This document shows positions 49,241-61,365 of a stretch of 64,000 nucleotides of DNA, one piece after another; the first letter of the stretch is position 1, and each line of letters opens with the position of its first letter. The stretch is taken from the NCBI GenBank assembly GCA_951640165.1, contig OX621241.1, forward strand, positions 16,745,001 through 16,809,000. Reading direction: 5' to 3'. Made by a program: the position numbers and the translations under genes. The notes beneath the pieces were generated by a model. The model had not been told where the DNA came from. It did not search any database and saw only the letters and a list, made by a program, of their open reading frames with translations. The DNA is from Pseudoips prasinana. Taxonomy: Eukaryota; Arthropoda; Insecta; Lepidoptera; Nolidae.

Positions 49241-49319
49241 AAAAAAACAGAATAACATAAATACTTTTAGGGGTATCCCATACGAAAAACGTGATTTTTT
49301 TTGCTGTTTTTATACTTAG

Positions 49320-49490
49320 ATAATGGCACTGACCGTTGAGGCTCAGGGGCATCTCCCGGGGGATCGCTTCGACTGCTTGGATCCCGCAACCAATTTAATC
49401 ATAAAGAAACATGGAGCAAAAGAATTTAGAATCAATTGCCTACAAAGCAAAGCGGAAGACATAATGATATAACGAGGCTAGGCTAGAGCT
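49320..49490 (-). repeat. R1-type 3' UTR-like repeat
   Basis: Shares CACTGACCGTTGAGGCTCAG, GGATCCCGCAACCAATTTAA and CAAAGCGGAAGACA with 56455-56640. The same family occurs at 14690. Confidence 0.6.
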
Positions 49491-49599
49491 AATTCTAAGG
49501 TTCGTCGAAAGTTGGATTCTAATTAATACCTATGCCATCCTACCAATAATAATATCAGGGACAATCTAGGGACAGTGTCACACAGATCACCCTAGCCCG

Positions 49600-49830
49600 A
49601 AACTAAGCAAAGCTTGTACTATGGGTACCAGGAGACGATATACATACTTATATAGATATTTCTATGTATTTAAGTATTTATACTTAAATACATAGAAAAC
49701 ATCCATGACTCCGAAACAAATGTTCGTGCTCATCACACAATTATTTGCACTTACCGGGATTCGAACCCAGGACCACCAGCTTCGTAGGCAGGAGCACTAC
49801 CAACTAGGCTACGGTAACCGTCAAACCCAA
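49600..49830 (-). mobile_element. tRNA-derived SINE
   Basis: The minus strand has B box GGGTTCGAATCCC and A-box-like TAGCCTAGTTGGTAGTGCTC, then a body ending near GCTTGTACTATGGGTACC on the plus strand. It contains an internal inverted repeat (TATGTATTTAAGTATTTA...). Confidence 0.7.
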
Positions 49831-49882
49831 TATTAGGTATAAATGCGAAAGTTTGTGAGTATGGATGTTTGTTACTCTTTCA

Positions 49883-50565
49883 TTAAACTTTAGATAGTGA
49901 CTATAAAAGTAAACCTATATTCAAGTTACATCAGTATATCAGTGCACACATTGCGGGTTGGATCCTCGCACAAGTAAAAATTTTTCTGTTCATGAACATG
50001 TCTATTTGTTTTGGCGTGGGTATTTTCTGAGTATATCTAGTGTCCATAGTAAAAGCTTAGCTTAGTTTGGGCTAGATGGCGATATGTGATATGTCCCGGA
50101 TATTTATTAATTACTAGCTGTGCCCGCGGTTTCACCCGCGTTAAGTAGTAGTAAGTAGTAGTGGCCTTGCAATTCATTTTGACAAAAACAATTTTGTCAA
50201 AATGAATTGCAAGGGTTGATGTTGACTTTGTAAATTAACTTTTGGACAATATTTACACACGGCCATCTACTCCCAAACTAAGGCCACTACTACTTACTAC
50301 TACTTAACGCGGGTGAAACCGCGGGCACAGCTAGTAATTAATAAATATCCGGGACATATCACATATCGCCATCTAGCCCAAACTAAGCTAAGCTTTTACT
50401 ATGGACACTAGATATACTCAGAAAATACCCACGCCAAAACAAATAGACATGTTCATGAACAGAAAAATTTTTACTTGTGCGAGGATCCAACCCGCAATGT
50501 GTGCACTGATATACTGATGTAACTTGAATATAGGTTTACTTTTATAGTCACTATCTAAAGTTTAA
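49883..50565. repeat. Large perfect palindrome, 284-bp arms
   Basis: Arms 49883-50166 and 50282-50565 read as exact reverse complements where I compared them. Each arm contains the same truncated SINE and the ACTAGCTGTGCCCGCGGT repeat. The 115-bp centre holds another perfect hairpin (50167-50187 and 50192-50212). It is either a very recent inverted duplication or a sequencing/assembly fold-back. Confidence 0.9.
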
Positions 50566-50849
50566 AATGAAATAGTACGTACTTGCTGTAACTACTACCA
50601 GGCTTCTTAAATTACGAACATCAAGTTTCACCCCTACGTACCAATCACTTAGGAAAATTGCCTTCCCCGATATCATCCTATCAAGATGAACATGATATTT
50701 TAGTCAGAAACGTTAGGACCTCAATTTCCAGAGTCACGATCTAGGCCTAATCTCTGAATCCCTGCTACGAATGGTATCTTTTAGGCCTCGTTTTAATATT
50801 AAATGCGAATTATGATTTCGCCGGAATGTTCGGCGAGAGAGTAGGTACA

Positions 50850-51075
50850 GTGAAGCCGTGTGGTTCCCGGCCCAGAAAGAAAAAGGTGACTAAGGGATAC
50901 ATCAGGTAGTCGGGCAGCAGCGTCACCTGTGTACTAGCTCCCACCTGACTGTGGTCGCCAACTTGCATGTCATGCGCGGTGACTACGGCAAATCCCTCCA
51001 AAGGGCGACGTTGTGGAAACCTTTGAGGGAGGTCTAGCATGGGGCGATATCAGGCTGTTGATGATGATGGTGCGG
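50850..51075 (+). repeat. RTE-type 3'-end fragment
   Basis: Contains CTAAGGGATACATCAGGTAG, GTCGGGCAGCAGCGTCACCT and GGCTGTTGATGATGATGG. Reverse-orientation relative of 20490-20690. Confidence 0.6.
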
Positions 51076-51164
51076 CGAGAATGTAGGGAATAAGCTACAA
51101 CTTGTACCTATCTATATATAAGAAAGAATGGCTTGCGTCTATGTAATAGGTACTAATTAAACTT

Positions 51165-51584
51165 ATGTTAATATCATTGCATGTCTCATCAAGTCAACCT
51201 AAGGACGTCCAAACGCATCCCCAAAAAAGATTTTCACAATGGAGTTGTGTCCTTAATTTGGAGGTATATAATAATTGCCACGATTGGCAGACGGGGTGGC
51301 GATCGCAGTATTTTGGTCATAATACACAGAGAGACGCTGCTGCCTATTCTCTGAGAGATATCCTCGGGTCGATTGGGTCGCAGTTGCACCGGATTAAATG
51401 CAGTGGCCATATTCTATGCTGGGAATCTCACAGCAAATATATCTACGAGCATTTTAATAAGAGACACAAGGTGATTTGCGACAGACAGTTAGAACCTCAC
51501 TTCGACCAGTTATGTGCCACTGCTCCTCATTGGTGCACTTGTTACTACTTTTTAGTCGCGCACAGTGGTGGAGGTGTACGTTAA
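51165..51584 (+). other. Open frame upstream of the LINE, uncertain
   Basis: 139 open codons without a recognised domain (contains [15 protein letters not shown]). It lies 140 bases before LINE ORF1, has moderate GC content and may be part of the LINE 5' UTR or a chance frame. There is not enough to call a gene. Confidence 0.25.
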
Positions 51585-51724
51585 CAATATTTAATTAATA
51601 CTTATTCTGAATATATTGACCTCCTTTTATGTCGGACATTGCAGTGTAATGTATTTTGTACTGACGATCTTAAATAATGTACTCACAGTGAGAGAAGTAA
51701 CAGTGTAATAATTAAACCAAAAAA

Positions 51725-52942
51725 ATGACTAGTCCCTTCAGTGGTCTTGTGCATCCTGCGGGCTCACCATATCCATATCCGGCGCCGTTGCAACCTACAC
51801 CTTCAGACTCTGACAGTGGGGCTTTGAACATTCTCTATACGTCCGAGATCCAAAAATGGTTGACTAACATCAACTGTAATTTAAATGAAGTCTGCACCAT
51901 CATCACTGAAGGTAAGCTCAACTCAGAGCAAAAACTTCGTATAACTAACCTGTGCCGTAAAGTCGAACATGGTAGTTCACAAATGGCTGTCATGTACCAG
52001 TCCTTGAAGCAGAAAGCCATTCAAGCATTTAACAGGGTGGACGAACTAAAAGATGAGCGGGAACTAAAAGACCAATTATCCGGATTGAGACAAACCATCA
52101 AGGAATCATCAGGGACTACGTCTATTGCTGATATGGTAAAGAGGGGTTCTAATAATTTAGTTAAGCCCAGCCAAATTAATTCCGTGGCTATTTACCCCAA
52201 CAACTCAAGCAAGTCTACGTCAAGCGAGGATACCAAATCCATGATCCAAAAAATTTTTCGGCCAGAGCAAATGAAGCTCCAAGTGCGTGGTTTACGTAAA
52301 ACGATTAATGGCGGAATCATCATTAACACCGAGACCAAGGAAGACGCAGAAAAATTAAAAGTCGCTGTGGAACAATCGTCGTCCGGGCTTACAGCTGGTG
52401 ATCCCTACCAGCGCAAACCTCGAATTGTTAGTGTCGGAGTGCCCACATCGCTAACAGAAAAGGAGTTATTTCGGTGTATCTACGAACAGAACGTCACCGA
52501 AAAGATACCATCCTTAACTTTTGAAGAGTTCTTGTCCTCAACGAAACTAAGCCACAAGTCTGGTAAGAAATATGTCACAACATGCAATTTTATAATCGAG
52601 GTCACAGCTAATATACGCAAAGCCCTAATTTCGCAATCTAGAATCTTCATAAATTGGACATCTTGCCCAGTTCGTGATTTTACACTTGTAACGAGGTGCT
52701 ACAAATGCCAGCTATACGGGCACGCAGCAAAATTCTGTAAGGACACCGTTTCCATGTGCGGACATTGTGGCGAATCAGGGCATTCAATGGCAGAATGCAA
52801 AAAGAAAGGTGATGCCCCAATATGTGCTACATGCCTCCGTTTTAAGAAGCCGTGCAATCACAAAACTGGAGACATTGAGTGTCCCGCTAAAAAGAGCGCA
52901 GAACTAAGATACATCAACTCAATCGATTATGAGGGCGCCTAG
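51725..52942 (+). CDS. LINE ORF1 (Gag-like, CCHC zinc knuckles)
   Basis: Intact, 405 residues. A short Pro-rich start is followed by helical segments (about 70-130), an RRM-like central region (about 185-310: MKLQVRGLRKTINGGIII, PRIVSVGVPTSLTEKELFRC), then zinc knuckles CYKCQLYGHAAKFC and CGHCGESGHSMAEC and a third Cys/His cluster CATCLRFKKPCNH. Such proteins coat the LINE RNA and accompany it to the nucleus. Confidence 0.85.
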   Translation: MTSPFSGLVHPAGSPYPYPAPLQPTPSDSDSGALNILYTSEIQKWLTNINCNLNEVCTIITEGKLNSEQKLRITNLCRKVEHGSSQMAVMYQSLKQKAIQAFNRVDELKDERELKDQLSGLRQTIKESSGTTSIADMVKRGSNNLVKPSQINSVAIYPNNSSKSTSSEDTKSMIQKIFRPEQMKLQVRGLRKTINGGIIINTETKEDAEKLKVAVEQSSSGLTAGDPYQRKPRIVSVGVPTSLTEKELFRCIYEQNVTEKIPSLTFEEFLSSTKLSHKSGKKYVTTCNFIIEVTANIRKALISQSRIFINWTSCPVRDFTLVTRCYKCQLYGHAAKFCKDTVSMCGHCGESGHSMAECKKKGDAPICATCLRFKKPCNHKTGDIECPAKKSAELRYINSIDYEGA

Positions 52943-53005
52943 AGCGCCGTACATTATTATTTTGTTTATTATTAGCCTTAACTAGAACAGATATAGTTAT
53001 ACACA

Positions 53006-55949
53006 ATGACGCATAATTTAATTGATGATGTAGATAAAATTTGCTTGTATGACTCAAAACAGTGTGACACTGAAAGGTGCAAGCAATACATTTCCGCATT
53101 TACTAACCCATTAACGATACTAACACAAAATATTCGGGAGTATTTTTAAGAACATAGACAGTTTTAATATTTTTCTACATAGATTAAATGTGGACTGTGA
53201 TGTAATAATTCTTACGGAATGTTGGCTTTCCAATCGTGATGGTAATATTCCTGTGATACAGGGATACAACAACTACAACAGTTCAGTCAACTTCAATCAG
53301 AATGATGGGGTGGTTGTCTATACTAAAAAATCTCTTCTTGTCATTGTTGAAGAGCCCGTTGCACAGGAATGCAATTGCTTAGTTATTAAAATTGGAACCG
53401 ACATCGCAATCGTGGCTATTTACAGACCTCCTTCTTTTAGAAATTTACATTCTTTTCATAATTCTCTTAATACAACACTCTCAACTCTCTCCTCCTTTAA
53501 AAAATATTGTTTTAATTGGAGATATCAACTTAAACATCAATCCTGAAAACATCGATGCAGGGATGGAAAACTACCTTAATTTAAGTGCGTTTCATGGGCT
53601 TTTGCCTTCCCACACTTTTCCAACACACCAGAGTGGTTCTTGTTTAGATCACGTCTTGCTTAAAGCTAAATTACCAAGCTTGACCCTTGTTACCAACGCC
53701 ACAATAACTGATCACTATCCAGTTCTAACTACACTTGAATTATCGCTGCGTAAACAGTTTATGCAATCGCAACAAAAATCACACATAAACATGTGTAACC
53801 TTCAATGTGATTTGTGCAATATTAATTTTGACCCAGTTTACTATTCTGCTGATGCTAATACGGCATTGTTATACGTGATTAATAAACTGCAAGAAGCAAT
53901 TTTACGTAATACAACTATAATTAGATTAAGTAGGAAAAATATTAAAATTAAGCCATGGATCACACCGGGCCTTTTACGTTGTATACGTCACAGAGATAAA
54001 TTACATAAAAGAGTTAAGCAATCTCTACATAAAATTATACATTACAATTATCTTACAAAAGATACAGAAATAACTTTTGAAAAAAATTAAAATTGAGTTT
54101 GACAAAAAACAACTTCATGAAGCAGGTTCAAATATTAAACAACTTTGGAAAGTTATAAAATCCACTACCTTTTCTTCTAACCAGCATAAATCGTCTTCAT
54201 GTTTACTACGCACTCACTCCTCACCGATTATCGCTGCTGACAACGCTAATAAGTTCTTTGCAAACGTTGGAAAGGAACTCGGGGATAAAATAAAAGAGCA
54301 AAACGTTAACATGACTGGTTATTCTTCTACAAGGACTCAACTCCATAGTGGGAAATCTTTTGTTCTGTTAGACACAGATGAATCTGAAGTAGAACGAATT
54401 ATTGTAGGGTTAAAAAACAGTTGCGCAGCGGGTTGGGATAACATTAGTAATAATATTCTCAAAAGATTTAAGCACATCCTAGTCCCTCCTTTAACTTTCA
54501 TTTTTCAAACCTGCCTCTCTGATGGTATTTTTCCCAAATGCCTCAAAAAAGCCGTAGTTATTCCCGTTCACAAATCAGGAAGTAGGGATCTTGTAACTAA
54601 TTACAGGCCAATTTCGTTACTACCTTCCTTTTCCAAAATTCTAGAAAAAATAATAAACAATAGACTTGTCTTATATCTAGAAAAGAACTCCTTGCTTTCA
54701 AACATGCAATTTCGTTTTAGAGCTAATTTATCCACATCAGACGCGGTTGAACATTTAACTGATTTTGTCACAGAGGAACTGGGAAAAGGGAACCTAGTAA
54801 CTGGTATTTTCCTTGATCTAGCGAAGGCATTCGACACCGTGTCTATTCCTAACCTTCTATCCAAGTTAGAGGCATTAGGAATTAGGGGCACCCAGCTGAA
54901 ACTCTTCGCAAGCTATTTAAATGACCGTACTCAATGTGTCAAAATTGACCAATTCATCAGTACGGACGTAAAAATTTCCTGCTTTTGGAATCCCCCAGGG
55001 GAGTATACTGGGCCCTACCCTATTCCTGATTTACATAAATGATCTGTGTACCTTAAAGTTAGACCATGGAAAAGTAATTTCCTATGCTGATGACACAGCA
55101 TTAATTTTTTCTGCTCCAAACACTACTGCGGTTCATTATTACGCACAACATGGGTTTAATGTAATAAATAAATGGCTTAGAAATAATCTACTAACATTAA
55201 ATGCTAAAAACACAATGTTTATAAATTTTTGCATGCGTAAAAACCACAGACTACCTAAACAAGATAACATATATGCACACTATTGTCCCAGTCCCTTGGT
55301 TCCTTGCGACTGTCCAGTTATTGCTAACACAAGTAGCATGAAGTACCTTGGTGTTATTATCGATGAAACTCTATCTTTTAAACAACATATCCTTGCCTTG
55401 TCAAATCGTTTACGGAAACTCATATTCGTATTTAAAAAGCTACGGCATATTGCTGATATGAAATTGATTAGACTAGTCTATCAGGCATTATGTCAATCTA
55501 TTATTCAATACTGCATTACTTCCTGGGGTGGTGCTCCAAATACATTAATGTTAACCATTGAACGTACCCAAAGAGCAATACTAAAAGTTGCCACTTCTCG
55601 ACCTTTCCTTTTTCCTACGTGCCTTCTGTATGAAAAATGCAACGTTTTAACTGTCCGCCAACTATTTATTAAACGTGCAATTTTAAAACAACACACAACA
55701 CTCACTTACAATGCTAACCTTACTAACACCAAGAGACGGAAAGATATTATCTGCACTAGTGAATCAGAGTCAAAGTTTATTTATACAAACAGATTTTATC
55801 CTTTTCTCGGACCATATCTTTACAATAAAATAAATAAGTCACTATCTATATATAACCTTAACTATACAAATTGTAAAAAAATTGTCAGCAATTTTTTACA
55901 AAAATTGAGCTATGATGAGACTGAGGGATTATTTAGTATTCTAAAATAA
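53006..55949 (+). pseudogene. LINE ORF2, endonuclease and RT, several frameshifts
   Basis: From the ATG at 53006 the frame reaches LTQNIR and shifts near 53134 (one extra base). It continues with VDCDVIILTECWL and VVAIYRPP-like sequence (IVAIYRPPSF), shifts near 53500 to IGDINLNI and DHYPVLTTLEL (endonuclease end), shifts near 54080, carries RT with VVIPVHKSGSRD, NYRPISLLPS and IFLDLAKAFDTV, and shifts near 55000. The last part has YADDTALIF and LGVIIDETLSFKQH before the TAA at 55949. Dead copy. Confidence 0.88.
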
Positions 55950-56454
55950 GTTAATTTTTTAAACATTATATCTTAGGTTTTTGAATTTGTATGTATAATT
56001 AAATATTGTTTAAATTTTTATTAAAGAATAAGTATACCCTTTAAGCCGTTAGAACGCCTGTGGTACAGGTTTAACCTAGTACAGGCACAAATTGTCTATA
56101 GCTTAGTATTAATTATTTTTAAAGTAAGAAGATATAATTTTGTACACATTATTTCTTGAATAAAAAAAATATTATTATTATTATTGCACTAAGGTATTAG
56201 AAACAGCTTTAGGTGTTTGACAGTTCAATCCATTCCATTTTTTTCATACGAGCTTTTATAGAGACATGTTAATTAATATAGTTCACCACTATAATTAAAA
56301 CGTCAAACACAGAATTTATTAAGCTAATAGATGATTTTATCATACATGACGATATCATCCTCGTAGGTTTACATTTAAATTTTTCTATATATCGGGACTA
56401 GTCCCTCCCTCTTACCCACCACTGCAACTCCTGTAAGCCAGGATCAACAGTGGC

Positions 56455-56640
56455 ACACAATGAAATGACACTGAGCGGTGAAGCTCAGGCATGTCCCGGG
56501 GAATCGCTTTAACTGTCTTGGATCCCGCAACGAATTTAATCAGAAACAGAAAAAAGGAGGAGTTAGAAAATGAATAGTTCCACTTCCCTCCAGAGCAAAG
56601 CGGGAGACAGAATGATGTAAAGAGGCTATAGCCTCATAAA
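56455..56640 (-). repeat. 3' UTR of the R1-type element / dispersed tail repeat
   Basis: Contains CACTGAGCGGTGAAGCTCAG, GGATCCCGCAACGAATTTAA and CCTCCAGAGCAAAGCGGGAG on the plus strand. Dispersed copies lie at 14690-14915 and 49320-49490. Confidence 0.6.
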
Positions 56641-56712
56641 ATGAGAGATTTGCAACTAGAGAAGCCAGCTGCAAAAGCACCGAGGATCAATTTAAGGGTC
56701 CTAAGTGAGCTG

Positions 56713-59700
56713 TTATATTTGATTCCAATAGTAGGTATGGCAAAAACGCTTAAACGCACGGAAGTTGTTCCTTGTTGCTACAAGATCCGTATAATAAACT
56801 ACTCCAGATATTGGTTGCAAGCTGTTTAACATAATATCACGCTGATTTTGCCAGAGATCACACTCCCACAGGATGTGGTGAGCAGTTTGTTCATATTCGT
56901 TACTGGATGTTGAGCACAGACAGATTGGTGAAGATACTAATTTGAAACTATACAATTTACTTTTAAAATTGCCGTGTCCGGTAAGAAATTGTGCAACACA
57001 ATGGTCTATGATTAGCCAAGTTTTATTTAACCGTTCGCGTACGTCCGGAAAGAACTGGTGCAGATGGCGACCCTTGGTTGACGTATTCCATCTACATTGC
57101 CATTCATTTAGTAGTTCGTTATTTAAGTCAGCTATTGGCATAAATAGCCTGGTTATTTTCGCACGGTCGCGTAATGATAAGAAATCATTTTCTAAATTAT
57201 CGCGCGTAGAATAATACATTGCTGCTCGTCTTTGTACTTCAAGATCAACCGGTAGTACACCCGCTAGGACAGGTAGGGCCTCTGTGCTCACTGTTCTATA
57301 GGCTTTACACAGAAATATCAACGCCAACCTCTGGCTTTGTAGTAATTTACGGCGAGCAGCTCCGAAGGTTGCCCTATCAGCCCACACAGGCGAGCCGTAG
57401 CATATACACCCAAGATAGGTTGCCCCGTAAATGATTTTAAGAGTATTAAAAGAGAGGCCCCAGGTTGCCGTCGATATCCTTGTAAGTGCAAAAAAGTTTC
57501 GCTTAGCTTTTTCCCCAACTGATTTAATATGTTCTATAAACGAGAATATCTTTTCTAAAACTAAACCCAAATAACAGGTTGATATTTTGCGTTTTACAGT
57601 AACATTATTAAGTTTTACGCCCGGGGGGGATTTTAGTTCACCTTTAAGAAGGAGTTGGTAGGTTTTATGAGGAGCAAATGTAAGGCGATTTCTTTTACCC
57701 CATTCACTTATCATACTTAAGCAAGTTTGAGCCAGATTTTCCAACTCTCTCCTGGAGTTACCCTGTATAAGTAAGAGGCCATCGTCAGCATATGCCGTTA
57801 GAGAGCAGCGTGATGGCAAGGGTAATGTCAAGAAGTCATCAAAACCCAAGTTCCAGAGATACGGCGCGAGCACTGAGCCCTGGGGGCAACCCATGGTTAA
57901 CGATTTAGTGACTCTGAAGTGACCAAGCTTAAGAGTTGCAGAGCCATGTGCGAAATAAGATGTGATTATCGAATATACATATATTACTGTAACAACCGCG
58001 TAACTTAAGTTTTTGTAACAAAATTGGCCACCAAGTATTATCAAACGCCCCTGAAATATCTAGGAATATGGCCAAAACGTATTTACATTCGGACGAGTTT
58101 ACAGCTTTCCTCACTGAGATAGCTGCGTCCACTGTCGATTTACCCGCAGTAAAACCAAATTGATTTCCGTGAAATTTTGGTCCTCCCGGCAGCAATCGCG
58201 GTACAATAAGTCGTTCTAGAAGCTTGCCTAAGGAAGGCAGTAACGTTATTGGTCGGTATGACTTAGGGTCTTCAGGCAGTTTATCGCCATTTTTTGGTAT
58301 AATACGAATAAAACCGCTGCGCCAAGAACGCGGAAAAGTCCCTTCAGATATGCAACGATTAAAAACTTTTAGTATTGAATCACCGGATTGTTTTGTGGCT
58401 TCTATTATCATTTTGTTGGATATTTTATCTTCACCTGAAGCTTTGTTAACAGGTAGCGATTTCACAGTATTCATAAACTCATTAATTGTAGGAAGACTAG
58501 ACATATAGGTAGCGGGTGGATTGTTTGCCCACTGTCTAATCTGCTTATGGTAGTCATTATCGTTCAAGGAACTATCATCAGGTATGAGCGAATTAAGTAA
58601 GGATTCCGTGGTCTCCTCTATGCCACTGGTGTAGGTATTATTGATTTTTATGTTTTGAATATAAGCTAAATCTATAGACCTATTTGCTTTAAACTCATGG
58701 TATAGGGGCGACCACGGGCCTTCTTTATCTAATTTATCGACTATTTTTCTAATAAGATTGCCTTTGGATTTCTCTATTGACGAGCGGTAACGTGAACGAG
58801 CTATTTTGAGATTTATATATGCATTATTTAAAACATCGCCTACAATTTTACGTTTTTTTAGTTTATTATATTTTTTACGTGCTCTCCGAAATTCACATCG
58901 AACTTTAATTAAGTAGTTATTCCACCAATCGCATCTTCGAATATTAGTGATAGGGACGCGGCCTATGGCAATATCGGCACAGTAGGTAAAAGTGTCCGAC
59001 ATCATTACAGCACATTCCTCTGTTGTTAGTTCATCCCGGGTGAAATCCCTGGCATGCGCGGCAAAAAGAGCTCTGAAAAAATCCCAATCGGCCCCTTTGA
59101 GCCGATATCTATAGTTACCGTAAATAGCCGTAGGTCTTTGTGCCAACCGAGGAACAAACTCGTACACGATTAAGCGGTGATCACTGGATGAAGCGTCAGG
59201 CAAAACACGCCATCCATCTATTCGGACGTCTGAGCTTGAAAAAGTGACGTCAATAAAAGATTCGCCAGTAGGGCTACAATAAGTAGGCGGTGCATCAGGA
59301 GTGTTATGTATTGATAGATTCATCTCAGCGACGAAATCTTCGACGGCGTTCCGCCGTTCTGTATCGCTTGAACGGTATTTGCCATACCATAACGTAGAGG
59401 ATGCGTTAACATCTGCGCCAATAATAATTTTGTGTCCTTTGAGGGACATCAAAACATGGCGCAAGTGATGTAAATGGGGACCGACAGGATCTGAATACTG
59501 AAAATAACAGCTCACTACGTAAACTTTCCAGGATGGGGATGATATTTCAGCGACAGCACAGTGTGACGTCATGAGGTTTCGCATAGCGCTTACCGTAAAA
59601 TTAGTACGCGTTACGTAAATAGCAGCCCGTGATTTGTTGTCTAGCTGCACCAATTTATTTTTTAAACGCGCATATTGATATTGTTCTTGTACAAGCACTA

Positions 59701-59803
59701 TATCTAAGTTGTATTCATTGACTAAAGTTTCCAACTCTGATGTCGCAACCCTATCGTTGTGAAGATTTAGCTGTAAGTGTAAGTTTACATTTAAATGTAA
59801 CAT
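56713..59803 (-). pseudogene. R1-type ORF2: endonuclease, reverse transcriptase, CCHC (frameshifted)
   Basis: The first frame (57929-59803, 624 residues) begins MLHLNVNLHLQLNLHNDRVA, typical of R1 endonucleases, with IIIGADVNASSTLW and SSDHRLIVYEF (catalytic SDH). It continues to RT with SYRPITLLPSLGKLLERLI and FLDISGAFDNTWW. The second frame (56713-58044) takes over with KSLTMGCPQGSVLAPYLWNL, YADDGLLLIQG (active-site Asp pair) and ends with a Cys/His motif (CLCSTSSNEYEQTAHHILWEC) of the R1 type. The shift lies between 57929 and 58044. Otherwise the coding region is well kept. Confidence 0.9.
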
Positions 59804-59975
59804 ATTGTCTTCAACTACTCAAAGAGAATATAATAAACTACGTTTAATTCTACTGCCTTATTATTCATAAATTTGATACGTACCATAGACAGTGTAGATA
59901 TTATTGTTATTTTATATTATAGAAAAGCTCGAAATAAATGCTCGAAGCTATTAGAAAAGAGATTTACATTAGCAT

Positions 59976-61365
59976 CAGAGTTATTAGAAATACATATTTG
60001 AAATACTTGTATTTAAAATACAAATACAAAATACGTATTTTGGATTTTGTACTTAAGTACTTTTTTTAAAAGTATTTTGTATTTTATTTGAAATACTATT
60101 CGAGACGTATTTTGTATTTGTAAAATGGTTTGTAAAATACAAAATACTTTTTTATTCTTAGCTTCATTTTTCTGAAGCATTCCGCGAATGAGAGAATGGA
60201 GAGGAATTGAAACCCCAACATAGAAAGAAAAGAAGGTGTGACATTACTGAATCTGAGTCAGGCAATGGTACAAGTACTAGTATTAAGAAAATAAAATTAA
60301 AACAAACTACTCTTTCAAACATTTCAACAAAGTCAATTAATTTGGATAAATTAATTGTGAACTTCATTATTGATACGATGTCACCTATCTCAATTGTTGA
60401 AAATAAGTCATTCCGAGCACTTATCCCAGGTGCTCAACAACTGTCAACTCCGCCAAAAGTAATGTGCCGCCGGACATGCAATAACAAAATTAGTAACACA
60501 TACATAGAATATAAAGAAAATTTGAAACAGACATTGAAAACAGTTGATTATGTTTGTACCACCGCTGATATTTGGTCCTCACCCAAAAGAAGTTATTTAG
60601 GTATGACAGTACATTGGATTGATGCTACCACATTTGCAAGAAATAGCTCACCACTCGCCTGCAGAAGATTTAAGGGATCACATACCTTTGACAGGATAGC
60701 AGAACTCATTATTGATATTCATTCTGAATATGATTTAAGGCTACCTAAAATAACAAAAACTGTAACCGATAATGGTTCAAACATGGAAAGCTTTCAAAAT
60801 ATTTGGAAAGCCAGACTTACCAGACTGAGAATGTGCTGGAATTTTGAATGTAGATGACTTTCTTGATAAAAATAATGATGATATGGATGAAGATGAAATG
60901 TTATTGTTGAAAGAGTTTCCGGAATCCAATGATAGTGATATGTATCAACTGCCTAACCATGAGCGATGTGCCACACACACTTTGCATTTAATACCTTCTC
61001 GGGACATAGACAAAGCCAGAAGTAACAATAACTCATACCGAAAAGTACATGATGCGGCCATGGCTAAATGTCAGGCTGTTTGGAAGGCTATTTTCGTATG
61101 GTGGTATGATTATGCGTCCACACACACGCAACATGTCAGATGCTCTTTTTGAAGAGCTAGTGATTTTAAAATCTTTAATAAATAAAGAAAACCAGTAATT
61201 TTACCATAAAGTATTTTATTTCAATAAAGTATTTTGAAAATACATATTTTGTATTTAGTATTTAAATACAAAAGGCAAAAGTATTTTGTATCTTGCATTT
61301 GAAATACTATATTAAAAAAGTATTTGTATTTAAATACTTTTCGAAAAGTATTTTGTACATCTCTG
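59976..61365 (+). mobile_element. hAT element, internally deleted
   Basis: ATTAGCAT lies at 59968-59975 and 61366-61373, an 8-bp target duplication. The ends read CAGAG and CTCTG. The subterminal zones (60000-60150, 61200-61350) are built from many AAATACTTT/AAAGTATTT units on both strands, typical binding arrays of hAT transposases. The interior has part of a hAT transposase. At 1390 bp it is about half the size of an autonomous copy. Confidence 0.9.
60207..61152 (+). pseudogene. hAT transposase, truncated and frameshifted
   Basis: The first frame (60207-60857) has a basic start, IDKLIVNFIIDTMSPISIVE-type sequence and TADIWSSPKRSYLGMTVHW, then KTVTDNGSNM, which contains the first catalytic Asp. 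It shifts near 60840 to a second frame (60844-61152) with an acidic stretch (DDMDEDEMLLLKEFPE) and CATHTLHLIPSRD, where the C-x2-H motif of hAT transposases is seen as C-A-T-H. The BED zinc finger at the N-terminus and the C-terminal dimerisation domain with the last catalytic residue are missing. Confidence 0.85.

Larger units (their letters stand above)
51600..56187 (+). mobile_element. Non-LTR retrotransposon (CR1/Daphne- or Jockey-group), decayed
   Basis: ORF1 with CCHC knuckles (51725-52942), ORF2 with APE endonuclease and RT (53006-55949) and a 3' UTR ending in TTA repeats near 56168-56187. ORF1 is open; ORF2 has at least four frameshifts. RT sequences such as NYRPISLLPSFSKILEKII and IFLDLAKAFDTV resemble Daphne/CR1-like RTs, whereas the triple-knuckle ORF1 is more like the Jockey/I groups, so clade assignment is open. 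The 5' limit is uncertain. Confidence 0.85.
56410..59803 (-). mobile_element. R1-clade non-LTR retrotransposon, lacking ORF1
   Basis: ORF2 spans 59803-56713 with one frameshift, and the 3' UTR runs to about 56410. No Gag-like ORF1 lies upstream (59804-59967 is AT-rich), so the element is 5'-truncated. The 3' UTR (56455-56640) has relatives at 14690-14915 and 49320-49490. There is no 28S rDNA around it, so it is not a site-specific R1 copy in its rDNA target. Confidence 0.85.

Noticed and set aside
49740..49830. Functional tRNA gene on the minus strand
   Set aside because: Same reason: the tRNA-like head belongs to a SINE with a shared body elsewhere in the window.
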